From Haliscomenobacter sp965225875 (lineage in GTDB: Bacteria > Bacteroidota > Bacteroidia > Chitinophagales > Saprospiraceae): a stretch of DNA of 64,000 nucleotides. The position numbers and the translations under genes were made by a program. Below are positions 8,452-16,959 of the stretch, one piece after another (the stretch's first letter is position 1; each line of letters starts with the position of its first letter). A model generated the notes under the pieces. It saw only the letters and a program-made list of their open reading frames with translations. It was not told the DNA's origin and ran no database searches. Location of the stretch: positions 806,001-870,000 of the forward strand of contig NZ_CBDDBS010000003.1 of the NCBI RefSeq assembly GCF_965225875.1, in the 5' to 3' direction.

Positions 8452-8997
8452 TTATTTTTGAACAGGAGGTACATACCCCGTGCTACCCATTCGTTCGCCC
8501 ATTTGGCGATACTCAGTGGGATCACTTGGAGTCAATGTACCCAATCCATCTACATACCGATTGAACATACAAAAAGCCGCAGCGATCAATACCGTATCGT
8601 GGATGTCTCGGTCGCTGGCACCAAAAGAACGCGCCTGGGCTACATCGGCCTCGCCCACGGTACGGGCATCGGTTTGAACTTTGCCCGCAATGTTGAGCAG
8701 AGCTTTCAACTTGTCTGAAATGGGCGCGCTCTGGTAATCCGCCAACACCAAATCCACCGTTTGTTCCGCATCCTGATAGAGATAACGCGCTGCGGCTGCA
8801 TGACTACACGAGCAAAAAACACATTCATTTTGAGCCGAAACATAGGCAGCAATCAACTCTCGTTCGGCAGAACTCAATGGGGAGTCGGCCCGCAGCAACA
8901 CTTCTGCCAGCTCGTACAATGGTTTACCCGTATCGGGGCGATACATCACCAAACTCCGGATGCCGGGTACTCCATCTTGTAAATTGATATGAGCCAT
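8452..8997 (-). CDS. carboxymuconolactone decarboxylase / AhpD-like protein (paralogue 2)
   Basis: 181 residues. Same architecture as its neighbour: MAHINLQDGVPGIRSL start, LSSAERELIAAYVS, the redox helix ECVFCSCSHAAAA (C-x-x-C-x3-H, with an extra Cys between), and the tail DTVLIAAAFCMFNRYVDGLGT. Its glutamate just before the first cysteine matches the E-x-C-x-x-C pattern of AhpD more closely than the other two paralogues. It starts 6 bases after the stop of the MFS carrier gene, so co-transcription with that carrier is very likely. Function is inferred as redox or decarboxylase chemistry on an unidentified small molecule. Confidence 0.8.
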   Translation of the reverse strand: MAHINLQDGVPGIRSLVMYRPDTGKPLYELAEVLLRADSPLSSAERELIAAYVSAQNECVFCSCSHAAAARYLYQDAEQTVDLVLADYQSAPISDKLKALLNIAGKVQTDARTVGEADVAQARSFGASDRDIHDTVLIAAAFCMFNRYVDGLGTLTPSDPTEYRQMGERMGSTGYVPPVQK

Positions 8998-9003
8998 GTT
9001 TAT

Positions 9004-10236
9004 TTATTTTAAAGTTGAAGCAGTCAATGATTCAGGTTCCCGATTGCTGAATGCAACCAATAGCGCAAGCAAAAAAGTCAGCGAAAAACTCAGCAAGGCG
9101 TTGCCAAAACCGCCGAAAAAAGTCACCAGACTCCCCACAAAAAAGACCGCAGTAGCTGTAAAGAAGCGCCCAATATTGAAACAAAACCCCGTTGCTGTAG
9201 CCCGGATATTGATGGGGAAAAGCTCCGGGATATAACTCGACAAAGCTCCCTGACTGATCCCGAAAAACAGGGAAAGCAAGGCAGTTTCAAAGTAAATAAT
9301 GGGTGAAAAACGGGTATTCGTCAAAAACAGGAGACAGCAGGCGACAAAACAACCCGCGAAAGTGAGCATCAAGGTATTGCGAGAACCCAGTTTTTTGATC
9401 AAAAATCCGGAAACAACTCCACCCGCAATCCCGCCTAAACCCAGTAGCATCATGCTCAGTCCACGTTCTTGCTGGCCATCGACTCCTTTGCCCAAAAGGC
9501 TTTGAATCCAGGTCGGAAACCAGGAAAAAATGGCCCACAAGCCAATCAAAACCGAGCCAAAAATCACCGAACCCAAAACTATCCGTCTTTTGTAAGTCCC
9601 TGAAAAAATAGATTCTGTACCACCCATCAGTTTAGGCTTGGCCTGGTGCCATTGCTCCGACTCCGGAATAAACAAGAGCAACACCACCGCCAAAAACATG
9701 GGAATAAAACCCAGCCAAAAAGCGGAGCGCCAATAGGCAAACAAAACACCTATACTGCCTGTTAGCACAATGCCAATTGGAAAGGAAACCGCCAAAATAC
9801 CCAGGGCAATGGGTCGTGAGTTTTCTGGCCAAATTTCAGAGATGTAAACCGTGCTGATCAATAACACGCCTCCAACCCCAACACCTGCCAAAAAGCGATA
9901 AAAGAGTAATGTTTCCCAATTGCCTACGAATACGGTCAAGAGGGTGAAAAAACCATAGAGGAAAATGGCGAAGGCCAGGGTCTTGATGCGCCCAATTTTA
10001 TCACCAATAACACCTAAACAGAGGCCACCCAACATCCAGCCCACCAGGAAGGCAGTACTGAGGTAAGCACCAATTTGACCCAACTTGGCTTCATCCACAG
10101 TTTTACCCAATATTTCGGGAATGGCGACCGGAAGATACGTCGACATCAAAGTAGACACCGTCCCCGCCAGCAGGTAACTCAACATGCATAGGGCGAAAGC
10201 GCCTACATTGGTATTTTTTAGGGAATGATTTTCCAT
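9004..10236 (-). CDS. MFS transporter, sugar/aromatic-acid porter type
   Basis: 410 residues with about twelve hydrophobic helices. MFS motif A is seen in the first half (GDKIGRIKTLAF after the second helix), and the equivalent loop in the second half reads IKKLGSRNTLML. The first periplasmic loop (YLPVAIPEILGKTVDEAKLG) and the LVGWMLGGLCLGVIGD helix are typical of the aromatic-acid/sialic-acid porter branches. It should move a small organic solute through the inner membrane. It lies between the TonB receptor (upstream, separated by a terminator) and two AhpD-like genes (downstream, 6 bases away), suggesting it imports the compound handled by those proteins or exports a product. Confidence 0.85.
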   Translation of the reverse strand: MENHSLKNTNVGAFALCMLSYLLAGTVSTLMSTYLPVAIPEILGKTVDEAKLGQIGAYLSTAFLVGWMLGGLCLGVIGDKIGRIKTLAFAIFLYGFFTLLTVFVGNWETLLFYRFLAGVGVGGVLLISTVYISEIWPENSRPIALGILAVSFPIGIVLTGSIGVLFAYWRSAFWLGFIPMFLAVVLLLFIPESEQWHQAKPKLMGGTESIFSGTYKRRIVLGSVIFGSVLIGLWAIFSWFPTWIQSLLGKGVDGQQERGLSMMLLGLGGIAGGVVSGFLIKKLGSRNTLMLTFAGCFVACCLLFLTNTRFSPIIYFETALLSLFFGISQGALSSYIPELFPINIRATATGFCFNIGRFFTATAVFFVGSLVTFFGGFGNALLSFSLTFLLALLVAFSNREPESLTASTLK

Positions 10237-10257
10237 TTGAAATGCATTAGAGCATGA

Positions 10258-10313
10258 AAAAAAGGAGTGCGGGTCTGGAAGGGAATTGCCGTTCCCAAAA
10301 CCCGCAGCTCCAT
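10258..10313 (-). terminator. Rho-independent terminator after the TonB receptor
   Basis: Read on the minus strand, GGAGCTGCGGGT pairs with ACCCGCACTCC around an inner GGGAAC/GTTCCC-like pair, and a run of eight T follows directly. It sits just past the receptor stop (10362) and before the MFS gene, separating the two transcripts. Confidence 0.8.
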
Positions 10314-10361
10314 CCTAAATTCTGTAGCACAATTATAACAAAACACTAAAGTGCACTTACT

Positions 10362-13127
10362 CTAGCGCAATAAATCATCAAAATTCAAACTCAGGTAGTA
10401 CAAGCCACCCACCGCTGGTGAGCCATAGGCTTGTACCACGTAGTTGTTGGTCAGGTTGGCTGCACCGAGTTTGACCATGGTTTTGAGTTTGGGCACCTTG
10501 TAGCTGATTTGAGCATCAAACAGGCTATAGGCATCAATATGCCCTGGCGTTAAACCAGTGAAGGTTCCGTACCAGTCAAAGGCACTTTGCCAATGCCAGG
10601 CTACACTAAAGCCGATGTTGTCACTCAAACGGGGATTGCTAAACGTTACATTAGTTTTCCAGCTTGGTGTATTGAATGCTGGGATGTTGTTTGGATTGGC
10701 ATCCCGGAGGTTGAATTCTGTCCAGGTAGCATTGGTATGCAAGCGGTAACTTTTGGGCAAAATGAAGGACAAACCGGCACTTACCCCTTGAATCGATACC
10801 TCATCGGCCGCATTGGTGTATAACTGGAAGGCTTGAATTTTGCCATTGAGGATGTCCGTTGCTGCATTGGTATTGATGGATCCATTCTCCAACAAGACTG
10901 GGCTATCCGGACGAATCACCACTGTGTTGATCAAAAAATCCTTGTACTGGCTGAGGTAATAGTTGATGTCAAAAAGAACCTTTTGACCAAAAAAACCTTT
11001 GTAACCGATCTCCAAACTTTGTACTTGCTCTGGTTGAATGTAAGGCACATTGGATTTGACCAGTTTATCCTTATTGTTGGCAACTGCTGTTGGGAAAGGT
11101 ACACCCTGCGCCACCTGGGCCCCAAAAGCACTACCAAAAGCACCAACAGAAGCAGCGGTAAAGGAATTTTCATAGGCGTTCAACCCTTGTGAATTGACGG
11201 GCGCGCCACCCAAAATGATGATAGGACCTACGTTCAACTTGATGTATTGATCACCGATGGTCGGATTGCGGAACCCGGTTTGATAGGAAGCCCGGAAATG
11301 GTGCTCTTCGCTAGGAGAAAATACCGCCGAGGCCCGAGGGGTAAAACGCCCTACAAAGTTTTCGTTTTTGTCATAGCGACCTGATACAGTAAGTTTCAGG
11401 TGTTCGCTAAAAAGATCTTTGGAAACCTGTACAAAGGCGCCGTATTCGTCGTTGCTCAGGTTTTTGTTTTTGTCGTCAAACAAGGTGCCCTGAGTATCCA
11501 GCGTATACCTGCGTAGGTTGCCACCCACTTGTACGTTCAACACTTTGAAGATTGAGCTGAAATCGTAAAGCCCTTCGACGTGTTTCAGTCCACAATGGCT
11601 GTAAATTCCGGCACCACTCAAACCTTGGGTAGTAATCAAGCGATCACTGGCCGCATCAAAAGCAGCACTGCCTGGCAACAAACGACCTTCGTCGGCAAAA
11701 TTCCTGGCACTGAGGTGATTTTGCCCACTAACGCCATTGACAGAACCGTTATAAGCCGCAGTGTACCGTTGGAACCAGGTGGCATCGGCTTTATCGGGAG
11801 TAACCTGGTTGCCATTCAAGTCTTTCACCCAAGAGCGGTTGATGAGTTGCCCCAGGGAGCGGGTATTGTAAGAGTCTTCGGAATTTTCCTTGTTGGAATA
11901 GGCGCGGATGTAAAAGTTTTGGCCTTTCAGCTCCAGCCGATGTTGGAACAATTTGAATCCATTGATTACAAAACGGCTACTGCCCGTATACTGAGCCACA
12001 CCCTGGTTGTAATTGCCTTGATAAATCAGCTCCATACCATTTTTCAGGCGGTAATGCAGAGCGCCGTTGAGCTTCAGGCTGTATACGCCATATTGGGCCA
12101 AGTCTTTTTCTTCATAACCCGTGCGTGATACCCGACCAATGCCTTGAATGGTTTGAGCTACTTCATCGCCATAAATGTTCAGGGCATTGCGGCCAGGGTT
12201 GTTGGGGCCACGACTTGCTGCAGGAGTATTAGGATCAATATCGGTGTAATCGTTGGCGTACCAGTCGGTTCCGGTCAGGTAAGCAGCATTGATTTTGAAC
12301 GCAAAACGATCGTTAATAGCTTTGGCATAACGCAGGGCCAGATCGTAAAAGGGCTTCGCACCAAAATCTGTTCCATCATTGAGGTGGTTGACGCCCACTT
12401 TGCTTTGCACACTCAAACCTTGAAAATCAAATGGACTTTTAGTGCGGGTTTGCAACATGCCATTAAACGCAATCGGGCCATATAAGGCCGAGGCGGCACC
12501 GGGGATAAGCTCTACACTGTGTACATCGAGATCATGGGGGCCAAACAAGTTACCCATGGCGAAGCCTAAACCTGCGGATTGATTGTCAACACCATCTACC
12601 AATTGTAAAAAACGGCTATTGCCCGTGCTGTTGAAGCCCCGGGTATTGATTTGTTTGTAGGTCAAACTGCTAGTGATCAGGTCAACGGATTTCATGTTCA
12701 AGAGGGCGTCGTAAAAATTAGCCGAAGGCGACAATTGAATTGCCTTCGCATCCATTTTTTCAATGCTGACGGGTGAACGCAAGATCCGCTCTTCCACCCG
12801 CGAGGCTGAAACAACTACTTGATCGAGTTCTTCGGTTTGGGCAAACAGCTGAATATTGAGTTGACTTTCTGAATTAACGGCTACTTCCTGGGTTGCGTAA
12901 CCGACCAATGAAACTTGTACGATAAAAGGTGGCTTGACCGTACTATTGAGTGCAAATTTTCCATCAGCATCACTTACTGTACCTTCCTTTTGCTTGGCGA
13001 TACTGACGTTAACTCCGCTCAGTGGCTTTTGAGTTGCGGCATCGCTGATGGAACCAGTGATGGTTTGGGCCATCACCAAAAGAGTATGAAAGAATAAAAA
13101 GATAGTGAGTGTGTATATTTTTTGCAC
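10362..13127 (-). CDS. TonB-dependent receptor with CarboxypepD_reg-like N-domain
   Basis: 921 residues. A signal peptide (1 to about 20, ending VMAQ) precedes a carboxypeptidase-regulatory-like domain (GSISDAATQKPLSGVNVSI, TVSDADGKFAL), a plug (NTRGFNSTGNSRFLQLVDGVDNQSAG; PGAASALYGPIAFNGML) and a beta-barrel ending LNFDDLLR. Plug wording and length match the receptor at 1901-4735, so the two are paralogues. There is no SusD neighbour. It is flanked by AhpD-like genes and an MFS carrier, which together could form an outer-membrane-to-cytoplasm uptake route. The substrate is unknown. Confidence 0.9.
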   Translation of the reverse strand: MQKIYTLTIFLFFHTLLVMAQTITGSISDAATQKPLSGVNVSIAKQKEGTVSDADGKFALNSTVKPPFIVQVSLVGYATQEVAVNSESQLNIQLFAQTEELDQVVVSASRVEERILRSPVSIEKMDAKAIQLSPSANFYDALLNMKSVDLITSSLTYKQINTRGFNSTGNSRFLQLVDGVDNQSAGLGFAMGNLFGPHDLDVHSVELIPGAASALYGPIAFNGMLQTRTKSPFDFQGLSVQSKVGVNHLNDGTDFGAKPFYDLALRYAKAINDRFAFKINAAYLTGTDWYANDYTDIDPNTPAASRGPNNPGRNALNIYGDEVAQTIQGIGRVSRTGYEEKDLAQYGVYSLKLNGALHYRLKNGMELIYQGNYNQGVAQYTGSSRFVINGFKLFQHRLELKGQNFYIRAYSNKENSEDSYNTRSLGQLINRSWVKDLNGNQVTPDKADATWFQRYTAAYNGSVNGVSGQNHLSARNFADEGRLLPGSAAFDAASDRLITTQGLSGAGIYSHCGLKHVEGLYDFSSIFKVLNVQVGGNLRRYTLDTQGTLFDDKNKNLSNDEYGAFVQVSKDLFSEHLKLTVSGRYDKNENFVGRFTPRASAVFSPSEEHHFRASYQTGFRNPTIGDQYIKLNVGPIIILGGAPVNSQGLNAYENSFTAASVGAFGSAFGAQVAQGVPFPTAVANNKDKLVKSNVPYIQPEQVQSLEIGYKGFFGQKVLFDINYYLSQYKDFLINTVVIRPDSPVLLENGSINTNAATDILNGKIQAFQLYTNAADEVSIQGVSAGLSFILPKSYRLHTNATWTEFNLRDANPNNIPAFNTPSWKTNVTFSNPRLSDNIGFSVAWHWQSAFDWYGTFTGLTPGHIDAYSLFDAQISYKVPKLKTMVKLGAANLTNNYVVQAYGSPAVGGLYYLSLNFDDLLR

Positions 13128-13244
13128 GACAAAACAATTTGAATACGATTGTTGGATCGAAAGGAAGGGAACACACGCGTGTATCCAGACCCCATAGCGA
13201 TCAACCTTCGCGATGATGGAATAGAGAATAAATCAGGTGGCCGT

Positions 13245-13814
13245 TTAAGCCTGCTCTTTTTTCAATTGCTCGTAGATGGCAGGCATACGATTGTACCCAT
13301 TGCTGGTGATGCGTTCACCCAACTTTTGGTAAAATGTCCCTTCCCCGGGCGTCACGCTAGCTAGGCCGTCAACGTACTTGTTGTACAGGCAAAACAGAGC
13401 TGCAATCAACACTGTGTCGTGGATTTCGCGATCAGTGGCACCGGCGTTTTTCGCCCGGTCAACGGCGGCTGAAGTGACGTTTTTACCGTTTTGTTGCACC
13501 AGCGCGGCAATAGCCAACAGGGCTTTCATTTTTTCGCCCAACTCAGCCTGCTCAAAATCGTCAATAACTTGAGCACAGGTTTGGGTTTCGCCGAGCAGAA
13601 TGTTGGCTGCGGCAGTGTGCGCGGCGGTGCAAAAGCGGCATTGGTTGCGTGAAGACACCAGAGTGGCGATCAATTCACGTTCGGCTTCGCTAAGGCTGGA
13701 TTCGCCTCGCAACAAAATTTGAGTGAGTTCACGGATGGGTGCCGCCGTATCCTGGCGGTACTCCAACAAACCCGTGATGCCCGGCAAATGGGATTCTAAG
13801 GGAATATGTGGCAT
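13245..13814 (-). CDS. carboxymuconolactone decarboxylase / AhpD-like protein (paralogue 3)
   Basis: 189 residues if started at the ATG at 13814 (MPHIPLESHLPGITG), which aligns with the starts of the two other paralogues; an in-frame ATG six codons upstream (13832) is also possible. The redox helix is QCRFCTAAHTAAA (C-x-x-C-x3-H), followed by DTVLIAALFCLYNKYVDGLAS. A longer charged C-terminal tail (YEQLKKEQA) distinguishes it. It lies 117 bases upstream of the TonB receptor start in the same direction and downstream of the small anchored unknown, suggesting one transcription unit. The chemistry is unknown. Confidence 0.8.
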   Translation of the reverse strand: MPHIPLESHLPGITGLLEYRQDTAAPIRELTQILLRGESSLSEAERELIATLVSSRNQCRFCTAAHTAAANILLGETQTCAQVIDDFEQAELGEKMKALLAIAALVQQNGKNVTSAAVDRAKNAGATDREIHDTVLIAALFCLYNKYVDGLASVTPGEGTFYQKLGERITSNGYNRMPAIYEQLKKEQA

Positions 13815-13895
13815 TGAATTAACTTGAACCAATTCGAAAAAATGAAAGATTCCTCTTGTCAGTCGCAGGTAGGGCCCGACAAGTCCAGCAATGGA

Positions 13896-14444
13896 TTAGG
13901 CGATTGGTTCAGGAGGTGGAGCGTGTAAGGATTGAAAATCAGCAGTAATAAAAGAAGCGTAGGCAGCATTGAGGGCTGCGGTCACAAAAGTAGTTTGTGT
14001 ACTTTGAGGGAGTGAAAAAGTGAATGCCTCGTCGTAAATATAGTCTTTGATGAATGACTTCAATAAGTGTTTGAACGGTTGGTTGTGCCCGGGTTGATCA
14101 TCCTGGGTTTGGCTGAGTACGATGTCGTTGAGCGTTTTGCGGAGGGCTTCCTGGTGAAAATCCCGGAAGTAGTACAATTCAGCGGTATCGTTTTTGATCC
14201 TTTTTTTGACAATCTGGTAGGTTCGATCGCCTACAGTCATTTCTTCGTTGACCTGTTCAAAATCAGTATCAGCCACTGAGGTATACAAGGCTACTTTGAC
14301 TTTGACCACATCAAACAAAGATTCAGGCATAGTGACAAGCGCCATCTCCCTGGCCTCTTGCCGCTGATAGGCAAAGAGCAGGTAATAACCAAAGGAATTG
14401 TACAACAACAATCCCAGTAGTGATATGGCGATTAATCGTTTCAT
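13896..14444 (-). CDS. unknown membrane-anchored protein upstream of AhpD-like/TonB receptor genes
   Basis: 182 residues; I do not recognise the family. A single hydrophobic helix (about 3-25, LIAISLLGLLLYNSFGYYLLFAY) anchors it in the inner membrane or acts as an uncleaved signal. The rest is soluble and polar with predicted beta/alpha mix, including RTYQIVKKRIKNDTAELYYF. The C-terminus ends in a proline-rich HAPPPEPIA tail. It is the first gene of the minus-strand run leading into paralogue 3 and the TonB receptor, so it may belong to the same system. Confidence 0.7.
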   Translation of the reverse strand: MKRLIAISLLGLLLYNSFGYYLLFAYQRQEAREMALVTMPESLFDVVKVKVALYTSVADTDFEQVNEEMTVGDRTYQIVKKRIKNDTAELYYFRDFHQEALRKTLNDIVLSQTQDDQPGHNQPFKHLLKSFIKDYIYDEAFTFSLPQSTQTTFVTAALNAAYASFITADFQSLHAPPPEPIA

Positions 14445-14594
14445 CGTGGCGAAAATAGAAAGAAATTTGTATTTCGTGCTTTTTTACCAAATTTTTTATC
14501 TTTTTGTAAAGCAGAGATTAATTTTTGAACAAATCTGAATGAGATTACCCGTGTTCAGAACGAATTGTGCATTTTGTGCTTCAAATGACCTAAC

Positions 14595-15860
14595 ATGTCC
14601 ACTACCCGTCGTGATCTTCAATTCACTATCCTAGCCGCCATTGCTGCCTTTGGAACCTATACCTGTATGTACGCCTTTCGAAAAGGCATTACGGCGGCTA
14701 CTTTTGAAGGGATGGAGTATTGGGGGGTGAGTTATAAAATCTGGTTGGTCAACCTACAGGTTTTTGGATATGCTTTGTCCAAACTGATTGGCATTAAGGT
14801 CGTTTCGGAGGCGGTCAGACACCTGCGGGGTTGGTACATTTTGGGTCTGGTGAGTTTCGCTGGTTTAACACTGGTTGGGTTTGCCCTGGTGCCGCCGCCT
14901 TACAACATGTTCTTCTTTTTCCTCAATGGTTTACCGCTAGGGATGATTTACGGCTTAGTATTGGGCTTTTTGGAGGGACGGCGGCAAACCGATATTCTGG
15001 TGGCAGCCCTGACTGCTTCCTTTATTTTTGCTTCAGGTTTTGTCAAAACGATAGGTCTGTATGTGATGCAAAACTGGGGAGTATCCGAGTTTTATATGCC
15101 TATGGTTACGGCGGGTTTGTTCATTCCGGCTATTGCCGTGTTTTTGACCATGCTGATGCGTTTACCTGCGCCGAATGCAGAGGACGAAGCCTTGCGCATG
15201 GTGCGGGTACCGATGAACCGGGAGGATCGCCACAAATTTGTACAAACCTTTTATCGGGGGGTAGTTTTGTTCATCATCGGTTATGTATTGCTCACCATCT
15301 TGCGCGATTTTCGGGATAATTTTGGCCGGGAAATTTTTCAAGAACAAGGCATCAACAATCCCGTAGTATTTTCCCGGGTGGAAACACCTATTGCCTTGGG
15401 CATCCTGATCATGTTGGGTTTATTGATTCGGGTCAAGGATAACTTTCGGGCCTTTACCATCGTCAATGGCATCACTTTTTTGGGTGTACTTTTGGCCGTA
15501 GGCGCTACTGCTCTGTTTCAGGCGAAATTGATTCAAGTGGAGTTTTGGATGTTGTGCGTAGGGGCGGGCATGTACCTGGGTTATGTACCCGCGAATGGCA
15601 TTTATTTCGATCGGATTATTGGGGCCTTTCGTTATCCCGGAACGGTAGGTTTTATCGTGACTTTGGCTGATACCTGGGGGTACATGGGCAGTTTTGGGCT
15701 GCAATTGTACAAAAACTTTGGCCAGGCGGATATCTCCTATACCACCTTCCTGATTTATGCGGTATATGTCATGCTAGGCGGTTATGGAATCCTGGTTTTA
15801 TTGACGTATCGCTATTTTCAAAAACGCTTTATTCAGTTGGCACTGGCGACAAAAAAATGA
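14595..15860 (+). CDS. DUF5690 family MFS-like membrane protein
   Basis: 421 residues with about twelve hydrophobic helices. The N-terminal region (AAFGTYTCMYAFRKGITAATF followed by YKIWLVNLQVFGYALSK) is characteristic of the DUF5690 family, an MFS-fold group common in Bacteroidota with no assigned substrate. The start follows a 150-base gap that diverges from the small unknown at 13896-14444. It is probably a monocistronic inner-membrane carrier. It runs convergently with the DinB gene, whose stop is 18 bases away. Confidence 0.8.
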   Translation: MSTTRRDLQFTILAAIAAFGTYTCMYAFRKGITAATFEGMEYWGVSYKIWLVNLQVFGYALSKLIGIKVVSEAVRHLRGWYILGLVSFAGLTLVGFALVPPPYNMFFFFLNGLPLGMIYGLVLGFLEGRRQTDILVAALTASFIFASGFVKTIGLYVMQNWGVSEFYMPMVTAGLFIPAIAVFLTMLMRLPAPNAEDEALRMVRVPMNREDRHKFVQTFYRGVVLFIIGYVLLTILRDFRDNFGREIFQEQGINNPVVFSRVETPIALGILIMLGLLIRVKDNFRAFTIVNGITFLGVLLAVGATALFQAKLIQVEFWMLCVGAGMYLGYVPANGIYFDRIIGAFRYPGTVGFIVTLADTWGYMGSFGLQLYKNFGQADISYTTFLIYAVYVMLGGYGILVLLTYRYFQKRFIQLALATKK

Positions 15861-15877
15861 ACACTTATTTTTGCCCC

Positions 15878-16420
15878 CTACAAAGGTTTGACTTCCTGAA
15901 GGATACGCTTCATTTGTTTTTGATGCCGATCAAAGTGCACCTGAAAAAAACGCAGCATACCTTCAATGCTTAGCATTCCGCTGCGTGGATGACGGTAAAC
16001 TTCTTTGTCAAAAATCTCTTGGGGCAACTCGCTGAGAAACTGCCGCAATTCTTCACGTTGTTTTTGCCATTGACCACTCAGCGCTGCAAAACTTTCCACC
16101 GGCACAAAAACTTCTACGCCAGCCCCTTTGGGCGCTTTGAATTTGATCGGGGAACGCATGATCAATTCAAGCAGCCACACTCGAAATCGGGCACGAAACC
16201 CCGCTACTTGGAGCTCCGCCAAACCCAGCGATTTTTTGCGCAAATACTTGAGTGAATTGCCTTCTGACAACATCAAATGTTGCATCACCTCATACACCGA
16301 CCAACGTTCTGGTGACAGTTTTTGATCCAAATAGCTGGGATCTTCCTGGAGCAACCACTCAAATAAGGTATTGAGTGTGGCGTCCAATCGATCGAGGTGT
16401 TGGCGGATTTGAGGTGTCAT
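15878..16420 (-). CDS. DinB-like four-helix protein
   Basis: 180 residues, helical. The DinB/YfiT fold is suggested by an early HLDRLDATLNTLFEWL helix, a SPERWSVYEVMQHLMLSEGNSL segment supplying one metal-binding His, and VHFDRHQKQMKRIL near the C-terminus supplying the second and third. Members bind a divalent metal and include thiol S-transferases, notably for bacillithiol. That is interesting because the gene immediately upstream (6 bases away, same strand) is a YtxJ-type bacillithiol-system protein. A role as a bacillithiol transferase is therefore possible but unproven. Confidence 0.7.
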   Translation of the reverse strand: MTPQIRQHLDRLDATLNTLFEWLLQEDPSYLDQKLSPERWSVYEVMQHLMLSEGNSLKYLRKKSLGLAELQVAGFRARFRVWLLELIMRSPIKFKAPKGAGVEVFVPVESFAALSGQWQKQREELRQFLSELPQEIFDKEVYRHPRSGMLSIEGMLRFFQVHFDRHQKQMKRILQEVKPL

Positions 16421-16426
16421 TGGCTT

Positions 16427-16807
16427 TTATAAATTTTTCCGCAAACCATCCACACTGATCCGGTGGTGCGAGGTATGAAAGGCAACTTTCCCATCTTTAA
16501 GCAACAGTACTTGCGGAGATTGGTGCGTGACCTGAAAATCTTGGGCAATGCGATTGGAAATCGGACGGTGTTTGAGCAAATCCAGGTAATAAAAATCCAG
16601 CTCGTGCCCCTCGAAATCCCAATTTTCCATCAGGGTATATTTCGCCCCTTCACTAATCCCACATGTAGTGCTGTGTTTGAAAATCACTACGGGCTTTTCT
16701 TTGGAGGCCTCAATGATCTCCTCCAATTGTTGCTCGTCATGCAATATCTTCCAGGCGTCAAAGCTCAGGCCTTGCTGCGCCAACTTCAAGTTTTCTAAGT
16801 AGCTCAT
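16427..16807 (-). CDS. ytxJ: bacillithiol-system redox protein, YtxJ family
   Basis: 126 residues with a thioredoxin-like fold (DUF2847/YtxJ). The active loop reads FKHSTTCGIS with Cys49 as the single redox cysteine, followed by the helix EGAKYTLMENW and the strand FYYLDLLKHRPISNRIA; the cis-proline region is QSPQVLLLKDGK. YtxJ-like monothiol proteins are thought to act in de-bacillithiolation. It precedes the DinB-like gene by 6 bases, so the pair is probably an operon serving low-molecular-weight thiol metabolism. Confidence 0.82.
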   Translation of the reverse strand: MSYLENLKLAQQGLSFDAWKILHDEQQLEEIIEASKEKPVVIFKHSTTCGISEGAKYTLMENWDFEGHELDFYYLDLLKHRPISNRIAQDFQVTHQSPQVLLLKDGKVAFHTSHHRISVDGLRKNL

Positions 16808-16863
16808 CCTTGTTTTAATGGTTTGAACAGTAAATTACCTTGTTTACATTTATCGTGCACAAA

Positions 16864-16950
16864 GAACCGTCGAATTAGGCAAAAAGTTTGCGCAGAACCC
16901 TGAAATTCACAGCAAAAATAAACAACAGGAGCATCATCCGATTATTTTTC
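16864..16950 (+). repeat. degenerate copy of the nuclease upstream/start region
   Basis: This stretch resembles 19504-19590, the region just before and covering the start of the secreted nuclease gene: GAACCGTC, AATTA, CCTGAAATTCA, CAACA and ATCATCC occur in the same order with a one-base indel. About three quarters of bases agree by eye. Here the start codons are lost. The two copies flank the T9SS gene at 16960-19338 in direct orientation. Confidence 0.6.
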
Positions 16951-16959
16951 AACTTTTTC

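Noticed and set aside
11580..12128. 182-codon frame antisense to the second TonB receptor
   Set aside because: No recognisable domain or start context; the receptor frame is continuous across it.
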